Below are positions 23,582 to 31,063 of a DNA stretch of 53,216 nt, in pieces; the stretch's first letter is position 1; every line of letters starts with the position of its first letter. Below the pieces are notes generated by a model, which was not told the origin of the DNA, did no database searches, and saw only the letters and a list, made by a program, of their open reading frames with translations. The stretch spans positions 1 through 53,216 of the forward strand of contig JAWXBP010000235.1 in the NCBI GenBank assembly GCA_034440135.1, given 5' to 3'. Made by a program: the position numbers and the translations under genes. This DNA comes from Planctomycetia bacterium. GTDB lineage: Bacteria > Planctomycetota > Planctomycetia > Pirellulales > JALHLM01.

Positions 23582-26404
23582 CTACGTGCGGCGCAGGACG
23601 ACCAGGCCGCCGGCGACGAGCGCGGCGAGCAACAGCGAGCTCGGCTCCGGCACCGTTTGCGGCGTCGAGGCTCCGAAGAAATTGCGGACGTTGTTGAGGT
23701 CTTGAATGTCAATCTGCTGATCGCCGTTCGTGTCGCCGAGCCCGCCGGCGGCGCCGAAGTTGTTGCGGACGTTATTCAAGTCCGCGATGGTCACGGCCTG
23801 GTCGCCGTTGGTGTCGCCGGGCAAAAGGAAGGTGATCTCGCCGGTCGTGTAGAGCTCGCTCAAGTCCCAGGGATACGCGCTGGCGACCGTGAACGCGCCA
23901 GTCGGCTCGACGCCGGTCCAATCGAAGACTCGAATCGTGCGGCCGACTTGGGAGAGGAGGTCGACGTCCGGCGTAAAGGTGAGTTCGAGCGTGCCGCCGA
24001 GTTGGACGGGGATGTTAGCTTCGAAAGCGATGACGGAATTCCAGATACCGGAATCGAGAACGATGCGAAGTTCGCCGCCGTCGCCAATGGTCCATGAGTG
24101 CTGAGCATTGATTCGCGTTGGTTGATCCGCTTGCGAGGGATTTGGAGCGAAGGCGCGCACAACTAGTTCGTCGCCAGGTCCCAACATCAAGTCCGACAAT
24201 TTGCCATCGGGTTGAATCGCGTTCGTCAGTGTCGCAGAATTGAATCCATCCGCACTATAGGCAAAGGCACCACGAAGGTCGGCGCCTCGAAAATCAGCGT
24301 CATTAAGCTTCGTGGCCCGGAATTGAGCATTCTGCAACACAGCCCCGCGGAACACCGTTCCTCGTGCGTCTCCACTTCGGAAAAACGCCCCAGTGAGGTT
24401 CTGTTGTTCGAAGTTCCATCCTCGCAAGTCATTGTCATCAAAGTTTACGCCCATCAATTGGTGTTTCTGATAACTTGCCGTCGAATAGAGTGCAAGGGGC
24501 GTCAAGTCCTCATAATCCGGAACGAAAGGTCTGTCCGTCGTGTGTGCAAAGGACGCGCCGAGAATATTCGCTCCGTCGAGAATGGTCCCGGAAAGCCTCG
24601 CGTCGTAGAACGATGCACCGGCCAGATTGGCATTCCTGAGGTTGGCTCCTGCGAGTTGCGATTGCCGAAACTCAGCGCCCTCCAGTTCGAAGCCCTCGAA
24701 CTGCCAGTTCGAAAGGTCACAGTCAACGAACTTGACTCCGCTTAGATCACCGTGAGTGTAGCTGGATGTACTCTGGACCTGGGCAAACGTCAGCCCAACG
24801 TTTGTGGATCGATTGAATGTTACACCACGAATCTTAGCACCGGTGAACTGTGCTCCGTCAAGGAAGGCGACCTGGCCAAACTCAGCCGACTGAAGATTGG
24901 CGCCTCGGAAATCGGCATTGCGAAGACTACCAGTCCCGAGCAACGTGCCAGTCAGATTGAAGTTTGAGAAATCTACTCCTTGCGCATCAATGTAGTTGAA
25001 TCGCACGCCCGACAGGTCTCTTAGTTCATAGCTTGCCGTAGAGGTCACCATAGCCGCCGTCCAACCTTGGCCGATGACTGCTCCCTCAATGCGAGCACCC
25101 GTAAAGTCAGCGCCTTCGACTTCATAGGTGTTGAGATCAGTTCCCAGAAGTTTCGCATTCCGAAAGCTAGCTCCTTGGATGTTACCCCAAATAGTACCTC
25201 CGGAGAGGTCCTGGTTGTCGAAGTTCCAGCCTTGTTGATTCCCTTGAAGGCGAAGGCCCTTCAAATCACCGGAGTGATAACTGGCGGTGGAGTACAGCAT
25301 TTCGGCGGTTAAGCCTTCCCCGGAGAGTTGAGCTCCTTGAATGGACGCTCCAGAAAAGTTTGCGCCGGTGAATGTCGACAGTTCAAACTTAACGTCTTTC
25401 AGATTTGCGTCGGAAAAGTTGGCGTTGTTGAATTGAACAAACCGTCCGTGTGCGCGCTGCAGAGTCGCCTGATGAAGGTTCGCGCCCTGAAAGAATCCGC
25501 CTGACGCAAGATCAACGTTGCTTAGGTTCGCACGCCGCATATCGGCGTCTTGAAATTGGGCCGACGGAGCATATGCATTCGAGAAATCAGCATCCTGCAA
25601 CGAGGCTTGCCAAAACCGCGTGGAATTCAATTCGGCTTTAGTAAAATTGGTCCGATTCAAATTCGCGCCAGTAAAGTTCGCTTCATACAGCAACGCCCCT
25701 GACATATCCTGATCATCGAAATTCCATCCAGACAGATCGGTTTGGTCGAATCGAATCTTGCCGAGGTCGTGTGCTTGATAGCTCGCAGTCGCGTACAACT
25801 GTTCTGGTGTGAATCCGCGATCAGTAGTTCGGCTGAAGTTGGCGCTCTTTACGATAGAGTTAGAAAAATTAGTATTGACGAGCGTCGCAACGTTGAAGTC
25901 CGCGCCGGTAAGGTTCTGGTTAGAAAGAATCCATCCACTCAGATCGTTCTCTCCCAATTCAACTCCAATCAAATTGTTGGCCTTGTAACTGGCCGTCGAA
26001 TACAGTTGGTGGGCCGTAAACCCCATTGGCGTCACAGCGCGAAACGAAGCGAACTCGATTAAAGCGTCGCTCAAGTCAGCATTCGACAAACTTGCGTTGT
26101 AGAAATTGGCACGTCGAACGTCAGCCTGATGCAGTATGGCGTCTTGAAAACTGGACTTGCCAAAATTCGAGCCAGTGAGTCTCGCTGACGACAAATCGCT
26201 TCGATCGAACTTTCCACTGCCGACCCCAATGCCGGCGAGGTCGGCGTATTGCAATAGACGATCGGACAAGTCGATTCCGTTGGCAAGAACAATCCCCTCC
26301 GTTCCCGGAATCGCCTCGCCATTGTCCCAGCGGTAAATGTCCGCTCGGACAGCCGCTGTCGAACAGGCAAGAAATACGACGAGTAGCGTCCACAGTCGTG
26401 TCAT
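23582..26404 (-). CDS. pentapeptide super-repeat protein with dockerin and PEP-CTERM tail
   Basis: The start is the ATG at 26404, which begins a signal peptide (MTRLWTLLVVFLACSTAAVRA). The 940-residue product is filled with pentapeptide repeats (A(D/N)LxN/xF type), a right-handed square beta-helix. Six longer units recur, each opening with a (Y/T/Q)xT(A/S)SY motif and then xxxDLxGV...DLSGWNFxxQNLTGAxF. Near the C-terminus are two calcium-binding dockerin-like loops (GDTNGDQAVTIADLNNVRNNFG and GDTNGDQQIDIQDLNNVRN), then a PEP-CTERM tail (VPEPSSLLLAALVAGGLVVLRR). It is therefore exported and probably anchored or sorted by an exosortase-type system. The DNA is clearly richer in A/T than its neighbours. 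Confidence 0.92.
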   Translation of the reverse strand: MTRLWTLLVVFLACSTAAVRADIYRWDNGEAIPGTEGIVLANGIDLSDRLLQYADLAGIGVGSGKFDRSDLSSARLTGSNFGKSSFQDAILHQADVRRANFYNASLSNADLSDALIEFASFRAVTPMGFTAHQLYSTASYKANNLIGVELGENDLSGWILSNQNLTGADFNVATLVNTNFSNSIVKSANFSRTTDRGFTPEQLYATASYQAHDLGKIRFDQTDLSGWNFDDQDMSGALLYEANFTGANLNRTNFTKAELNSTRFWQASLQDADFSNAYAPSAQFQDADMRRANLSNVDLASGGFFQGANLHQATLQRAHGRFVQFNNANFSDANLKDVKFELSTFTGANFSGASIQGAQLSGEGLTAEMLYSTASYHSGDLKGLRLQGNQQGWNFDNQDLSGGTIWGNIQGASFRNAKLLGTDLNTYEVEGADFTGARIEGAVIGQGWTAAMVTSTASYELRDLSGVRFNYIDAQGVDFSNFNLTGTLLGTGSLRNADFRGANLQSAEFGQVAFLDGAQFTGAKIRGVTFNRSTNVGLTFAQVQSTSSYTHGDLSGVKFVDCDLSNWQFEGFELEGAEFRQSQLAGANLRNANLAGASFYDARLSGTILDGANILGASFAHTTDRPFVPDYEDLTPLALYSTASYQKHQLMGVNFDDNDLRGWNFEQQNLTGAFFRSGDARGTVFRGAVLQNAQFRATKLNDADFRGADLRGAFAYSADGFNSATLTNAIQPDGKLSDLMLGPGDELVVRAFAPNPSQADQPTRINAQHSWTIGDGGELRIVLDSGIWNSVIAFEANIPVQLGGTLELTFTPDVDLLSQVGRTIRVFDWTGVEPTGAFTVASAYPWDLSELYTTGEITFLLPGDTNGDQAVTIADLNNVRNNFGAAGGLGDTNGDQQIDIQDLNNVRNFFGASTPQTVPEPSSLLLAALVAGGLVVLRRT

Positions 26405-26503
26405 GGCAATAGGTTTCTCGGGCAAAATGGGTGAGCAAATGAAACGGCGGCGAATCCCAGCCATTATGTCCGCCCCGCCGGGAACCCGCAACTTTTGGGT
26501 GGG

Positions 26504-26534
26504 TTGTGTGATCACCCGATCGGTGGGATAGAAT
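26504..26534 (+). promoter_or_regulatory. candidate promoter for PQQ-propeller gene
   Basis: TTGTGT (26504-26509) and TAGAAT (26529-26534), 19 bp apart, lie about 50 bp before the ATG at 26583 in the divergent spacer. The -10 box has five of six matches; the spacer is long. Confidence 0.3.
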
Positions 26535-26582
26535 AGCCGGCGCCGCTCGATATTCCGTAGCTCTCCTCCCAAGGAACCCAGC

Positions 26583-27935
26583 ATGCGTTTCGATTCTGTG
26601 GCGATTCGCTTAGCGTTGTTCGTGTTCGCTGGATTTGCTCCGCTCGCAGCCGCTCAAGCGGCGGAGAACAATTGGGCGAATTGGCGCGGGCCGAATTACG
26701 ACGGGTCGCTCGAAGGCGCGAATCCGCCGTTGGAGTGGACCGACACGCAGAACATTCGCTGGAAAGTTCCCGTACCCGGGCGCGGGAGCGGCAGCCCGAT
26801 CGTTTGGGATGGGCAGATCATCTTACTGACCGCCGTGGATACCGGTACGACGCCGGCGGATGCACCGGTGGAAGTTCCTTCAACGGAACCAGCCGGCGCG
26901 CCTGGCGGAGGTGGCGGTCGCGGCAATTCGCCAGCGCCGACCAACGAGTTCGAGTTCATCGTCCTTTCGTACAGCCTGGCGGATGGCAGCGAGTTGTGGC
27001 GCACCACGGTGAATCGCGCCGTGCCGAACGAGGGCGGGCATCAGACGAATACCTTTGCTTCCGCGTCGGCCGTGACGGATGGCAAGCGGATCTACGCCAA
27101 CTTCGGCTCGCATGGCACCTACTGCCTTGATATGCAAGGGAAGGTCATCTGGGGGAAAGACCTTGGCGACATGCGCACGCGGAATAGCTTTGGCGAAGGG
27201 GCGTCGCCAGCCTTGGTGGGCGAGACGCTGATCGTGCCCTGGGATCAGGAAGAGAATTCGGTGCTTTTCGCGCTCAATACGTCGGACGGTGAAATCCGTT
27301 GGCAGCAACCACGCGAGGAAGTTACCACCTGGGCCACGCCGCTACCGGTGGAGTTCGAGGGGCGGACGCAGATCGTCACCAATGGCACGCAAGTGCGTAG
27401 CTACGATCTGGAGTCCGGCGAATTGCTTTGGTCTTGCGGCGGGCAAGTCACGAATCCGATTCCCAGTCCCGTGCGGATCGACGACTTTGTCATCTGCATG
27501 ACAGGCTATCGGGGCAACGCGATTTACGCGATGCCGCTCGACGCAAAAGGCGACATCAGCGATTCGCCGCAGATTCGCTGGTCCAACCGCGACGCCGCGC
27601 CGTACGTCGCTTCGCCCACGGTCTACAAGGGGCAACTTTACTTCACCAAGGAGCGCTCCGGCGCCGTGTCGTCGATCGACGCGCGCACGGGGCAGGTGCT
27701 GATCCCGCCGACGCGTTTGACGGAGATTCGCGACATCTACGCCTCGCCCGTGGCGGCCGCCGACAAAATCTATTTCACCAGCCGCGATGGTGTGACGACA
27801 GTCATTCGCCACGGCGCCACGCTGGAAGAGCTGGCCGTCAATAAACTCGGCGAACCGGTCGACGCGTCGCCGGCGCTCGTAGGCGATCAGATCCTGATCC
27901 GCGCCGCGGAGCACTTGTATTGTGTAGGAGAGTAG
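26583..27935 (+). CDS. secreted PQQ-like beta-propeller protein
   Basis: A 450-residue protein with a signal peptide ending at AAAQAAE. It then shows NWANWRGPNYDGS, a common start of planctomycete PQQ/WD40-like propellers, and repeated blades of the type VLSYSLADGSELWRTTV, YCLDMQGKVIWGKDLG, FALNTSDGEIRWQQP, SYDLESGELLWSCGG and SSIDARTGQVLIPPTRL. A Gly/Pro-rich insert lies near residues 90-120. The fold resembles BamB and PQQ dehydrogenase propellers, but the residues binding PQQ in true dehydrogenases are not evident, so the role may be binding or assembly. It is exported, divergent from the pentapeptide gene, and ends in a cluster of repeats. Confidence 0.87.
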   Translation: MRFDSVAIRLALFVFAGFAPLAAAQAAENNWANWRGPNYDGSLEGANPPLEWTDTQNIRWKVPVPGRGSGSPIVWDGQIILLTAVDTGTTPADAPVEVPSTEPAGAPGGGGGRGNSPAPTNEFEFIVLSYSLADGSELWRTTVNRAVPNEGGHQTNTFASASAVTDGKRIYANFGSHGTYCLDMQGKVIWGKDLGDMRTRNSFGEGASPALVGETLIVPWDQEENSVLFALNTSDGEIRWQQPREEVTTWATPLPVEFEGRTQIVTNGTQVRSYDLESGELLWSCGGQVTNPIPSPVRIDDFVICMTGYRGNAIYAMPLDAKGDISDSPQIRWSNRDAAPYVASPTVYKGQLYFTKERSGAVSSIDARTGQVLIPPTRLTEIRDIYASPVAAADKIYFTSRDGVTTVIRHGATLEELAVNKLGEPVDASPALVGDQILIRAAEHLYCVGE

Positions 27936-27940
27936 GGGGG

Positions 27941-28017
27941 GGAAGTAGGTGGAGTAGTAAGTAGGTGAAATAGCATCTGCCCGCTACTCCACCTACTAAC
28001 TACTTCACCTACTACCT
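27941..28017. repeat. AGTAGGTGRA inverted/tandem repeat between convergent genes
   Basis: Units AGTAGGTGGAGTAGT and AGTAGGTGAAATAG (27944-27972) are followed by reverse-complement units CTACTCCACCTACT and CTACTTCACCTACT (27984-28014). The two arms pair imperfectly over about 30 bp with an 11-bp loop. The structure fills the gap between the PQQ-propeller and EthD-like genes and could end transcription from both. Confidence 0.75.
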
Positions 28018-28338
28018 CACCTCGAAGGGAATCAGCACTTCCTCGTCTTCAAATAGGAACTTGACGCCGCCGGTAGCGAACCTGGGGACGTCAGCGATCG
28101 TGGCCAGCCCCTCAGGCGAGGCCAGAATGGCGTCCATGGCGGCGCGCGTTTCGGCGTAAAGGCCGACAATCATGTAGTAGGGGGGCGGCTCGCCCGGTAC
28201 GGCGGATTGGCATTTGCCGATCGTCCAGCCCTTGAGCCCTCGCATGGATCGGGCGATGGGGATGTGGACGTCCCGGTAGTAGCGATCGAACTCCGCCGGG
28301 TCGGCCGGGTGGCCATATAAGACGGTGAGGCGGCACAT
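28012..28338 (-). CDS. EthD-family dimeric alpha/beta-barrel protein
   Basis: The start is the ATG at 28338 (MCRLTVLYGHPADPAEFDRYY); the longer frame to 28521 is not supported by its residue make-up. The 108-residue product matches the EthD family: a first strand RLTVLYG, then PADPAEFDRYYRDVHIPIA with the conserved Tyr and His, GLKGWTIGKC, YYMIVGLYAETRAAMDAILASPEG, and an acidic end. Such small proteins form dimeric ferredoxin-like barrels and support breakdown of organic compounds, though most have no proven reaction. It is soluble and cytoplasmic. No partner catabolic gene is adjacent. Confidence 0.87.
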   Translation of the reverse strand: MCRLTVLYGHPADPAEFDRYYRDVHIPIARSMRGLKGWTIGKCQSAVPGEPPPYYMIVGLYAETRAAMDAILASPEGLATIADVPRFATGGVKFLFEDEEVLIPFEVR

Positions 28339-28581
28339 GGCCGGGTTCCTGGTGGGCTGAGGGGCGTCGCTGGACCAATATAGGGAAGGAGTGAGGGCAG
28401 TGGAACGTGTTAAGCGGCGCGATCGGCGCCGGAGACGCCTCCCCAAGGCATTTGGAGGTTCCGTTCGGTCGCTTGAGAAACCGTGACGAAACCGCCGCGC
28501 GCGGTATGATGGTAAGAGCACTGCCCGAGGCGGTCGGGCGAGGATCTGATCTGTTCCAGACGTTCGAGCTGGCTATTGCGT

Positions 28582-29919
28582 ATGAGTTCCCGCGCCGCGG
28601 TGGCGGATTCCGTTGTTGGAGCTGCAGCCGAGCGATCGGGGCTGTGGTTGCCTCGATTGGGCGTCCTGCTGGGGTTGCTGGGGGTCGTGAGCGCGGCTTG
28701 GTACGCGAATAGTCGGCCATCCGCAGAGCCAACGGCGCCGGTTGCGACGGCTTCGGAGCGTCCACCGGACACTCGCATCGGCGGGCGCGTGGTGTTGGGT
28801 TCGAATTCGTTGTTCGCGGGAATTCCTGGCGGCGCGAAGTTGTCGATCCAAGAGATTCGCGACTGGCTCGACGATCCGAAGAATCACGAACCGCTGGATT
28901 TCGAATTGCCACTGTGGTTGCGCGCATCGCGTGACGAATTGAAGATTCCGGCGAACGATCCGCTCACTCGGGCGAAAATCGAATTGGGGCGACAATTGTT
29001 CGTCGAAAGCCGCTTCACGGATGGAGGTTTGGATTGCGTGACGTGCCATGCCCCCACGCAGCATTTCACACGCGCCGCGGTCTTCACGGAACACAAGAAC
29101 GCGCCGACCATGCTCAATCGCATCTTGTCGACGCATCAATTCTGGGACGGCCGCGCGGCGTCGCTCGAACACCAAATCGAGTTTCCGGTTCGTCATCCGC
29201 AGGAAATGAACACGACCCCGGAGGACTGTGAGCAAAGGCTTTCTGCGACCGAAGGCTATCGGATGCAGTTCGAAGGGATTTACGGCGAGGTGAGCTATTT
29301 GAACATGACCAAGGCAATTGCCGCCTTTGAGCGCGCATTGGTCACCGGGCCCGCAGCGTATGACTATCATGTCGTCTTGGAGCAATTCGCGAATCGTGAT
29401 CGCTCAACGTTCACGCCCGAGGAGCAAGCTCAGTACGATGAGGCCGCGGCCGGCGCGAAGCGGACGCCGTTTTCACCGGCCGCGGAGCGCGGCAGGGAAC
29501 TCTTTTTCAGCGACCGTACCGGCTGCTCGAATTGCCATTCCGGGCCCAACTTCACGGACGAACAGTTTCACAACCTGGGCCTTGGCGCAGGCCGGCAATA
29601 TCTGCACGAATTCGGCGGCTTTTACATTCCCGACGACGGTCGGTACCGCGTCACGAACGTCGAGGCGGACTACGCAGCCTTCAAGACTCCGTCGCTGCGC
29701 AATGTGAAAGAGACAACGCCTTTCATGCATGACGGGTCGCTTGGGACGCTCCCAGACGTCGTCGAGTTCCTCGTCGCGGGCGGGCGACCCAACAAGAACT
29801 TAAGTCCCTTGATTCAAAAGCTGGACCTCGGTCCAACGGAGATCCAAGACCTCGTCGCGTTCTTGGAAGCGCTCTCGGGCGACGTGCCGGTGGTGGCGAT
29901 GGACCATTTGCCGGAATAG
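28582..29919 (+). CDS. MauG/cytochrome-c-peroxidase-type dihaem protein
   Basis: The start is taken at the ATG at 28582 (a TTG lies two codons upstream). The protein has a cytoplasmic N-terminus and one hydrophobic segment near residue 25-42 (LPRLGVLLGLLGVVSAAW), so it is anchored or secreted. Two haem motifs are present, CVTCH and CSNCH, in the order and spacing of the dihaem cytochrome c peroxidase/MauG family. The high-potential half includes YRVTNVEADYAAFKTPSLRNV and TPFMHDGSLGTLPDVVEF, with the late Met or His ligand region. It would reduce peroxide or oxidise a protein substrate in the periplasm. No dedicated electron-donor gene is adjacent. Confidence 0.9.
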   Translation: MSSRAAVADSVVGAAAERSGLWLPRLGVLLGLLGVVSAAWYANSRPSAEPTAPVATASERPPDTRIGGRVVLGSNSLFAGIPGGAKLSIQEIRDWLDDPKNHEPLDFELPLWLRASRDELKIPANDPLTRAKIELGRQLFVESRFTDGGLDCVTCHAPTQHFTRAAVFTEHKNAPTMLNRILSTHQFWDGRAASLEHQIEFPVRHPQEMNTTPEDCEQRLSATEGYRMQFEGIYGEVSYLNMTKAIAAFERALVTGPAAYDYHVVLEQFANRDRSTFTPEEQAQYDEAAAGAKRTPFSPAAERGRELFFSDRTGCSNCHSGPNFTDEQFHNLGLGAGRQYLHEFGGFYIPDDGRYRVTNVEADYAAFKTPSLRNVKETTPFMHDGSLGTLPDVVEFLVAGGRPNKNLSPLIQKLDLGPTEIQDLVAFLEALSGDVPVVAMDHLPE

Positions 29920-29983
29920 GGTGAGTTTGTTAGCGAAGCGACGTCGTTGAGAGTGTGATCTCGGCGCCGTTGGCAGCGTCCAC

Positions 29984-30010
29984 TCCCCCTCGCTGGCGCT
30001 ACGGGCTGGT
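29984..30010. repeat. single arm of the AGCGCCAGCGAGGGA repeat family
   Basis: ACTCCCCCTCGCTGGCGCTA continuing CGGGCTG matches the right arm at 10651-10675 with one substitution in the CCC run. It lies between the peroxidase and the YdcF-like gene, which converge. Confidence 0.65.
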
Positions 30011-30024
30011 GTCGCGATTGTCCA

Positions 30025-30918
30025 TCAGGCCCCGATGAGATTCGCCAGCAGCTCTTTCAGCGACTTGTGATTCGTATACATCGAGGCCGAATCCGGGATC
30101 AGGCTCAACTCCGTCCACGGCGTTTCGCCCCCTTCGAAGTTCGCCGGGAGCGGTTCCAGTTTCACGCCGTTCGTTTCCGCCAAGCGCACGGCGCGCGGCA
30201 TATGCTGTGCGGAAGTGATCACGCCGAGTCGTTTCCATTGATGCTCTTGCATCATCTTCTGAATTCCCTGCATCTCCTCGCGCGTATTGCGACCGTCGAG
30301 CAGCAGGATTTTTTCTTCAGGAATGCCGAGCGTCTTCCAGATCTCGGACGTTTCTTGCGACGGATCGCGCCCGATGGTGTGCAGGCCATCGATGCGTTCG
30401 CCAGTGGTGATCAGGTAGTCGACCTGGCCCTGATGGAACATTCGTGCGGCCAACATCACGCGATCTCCTGACCAGTCGAGTTGCGCGGCGCCCGCCGGCG
30501 TGGTGCCGGTGCTGCCGCCGAGGACGAAGACGGCGTCGTAGTGCCCGGTTTCTAGCGGGAGAATGGCGGCGAACGGCGCTTCAATGCGTCCCGCCAGACG
30601 ATGAGCCAGGTAATCGTTTCCCAGCAGGGTGAACAATAGTTGCACCGCGCCGAGGGCCGTGGCCGTGCGGAATTGATTCTGCCGCACGGCGTAGGCGATC
30701 ACAAACAGAATGCCGAACCAGATCACGCCGCACGGCATGACGATCCGGTTGGCGAGCTTTTGCAGAATGATCGGCGCAGGAAACCACCAGACCACGCCAA
30801 CCAGGGCCGCCAGGCAGACGACGAACGCAACTCGCCACCAAGCCGAGGCGCGCTCATGCCGCCCCCACCAGCACAACGTCAGCAGGCAAACAAACAGCAG
30901 CGAAGAGGGAAACCACAT
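30025..30918 (-). CDS. YdcF/ElyC-like (DUF218) membrane protein
   Basis: The start is the ATG at 30918 (MWFPSSLLFVCLLTLCWWG). Three to four hydrophobic segments occupy residues about 1-105. The DUF218 domain follows: YDAVFVLGGS (the conserved GG), RVMLAARMFHQGQVDYLITTGE, DPSQETSEIWKTLGIPEEKILLLDGRNTREEMQGIQ and RLGVITSAQHMPRAVRLAE, with the conserved TSxxHxxRA pattern. Relatives such as ElyC and SanA act in envelope and peptidoglycan precursor metabolism, though their reactions are not settled. Length is 297 residues. It is divergent from ligA. Confidence 0.86.
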   Translation of the reverse strand: MWFPSSLLFVCLLTLCWWGRHERASAWWRVAFVVCLAALVGVVWWFPAPIILQKLANRIVMPCGVIWFGILFVIAYAVRQNQFRTATALGAVQLLFTLLGNDYLAHRLAGRIEAPFAAILPLETGHYDAVFVLGGSTGTTPAGAAQLDWSGDRVMLAARMFHQGQVDYLITTGERIDGLHTIGRDPSQETSEIWKTLGIPEEKILLLDGRNTREEMQGIQKMMQEHQWKRLGVITSAQHMPRAVRLAETNGVKLEPLPANFEGGETPWTELSLIPDSASMYTNHKSLKELLANLIGA

Positions 30919-31063
30919 AAAAAGTCGTCCGCAAGATCCTGAATGGTCGCCAAAGAATAACCTGTCTGCGCCCAACCGTCGATCGCGCCGCGGGCAACCT
31001 CTCCCACCGGCCGAAACTTCGGGGTAATGTAACGGTCTACGTTCATGGCTGGAGCAGGGTTCT

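Noticed and set aside
23582-26404. Repeated DNA in the pentapeptide gene taken as a CRISPR-like or satellite array
   Set aside because: The repeats are codon-level repeats with no constant spacer and repeat lengths; the protein explains them.
28790-28815. A GGTTCGAATTC stretch resembling a tRNA T-arm
   Set aside because: It is inside the dihaem peroxidase gene and no acceptor or anticodon stem is found around it.
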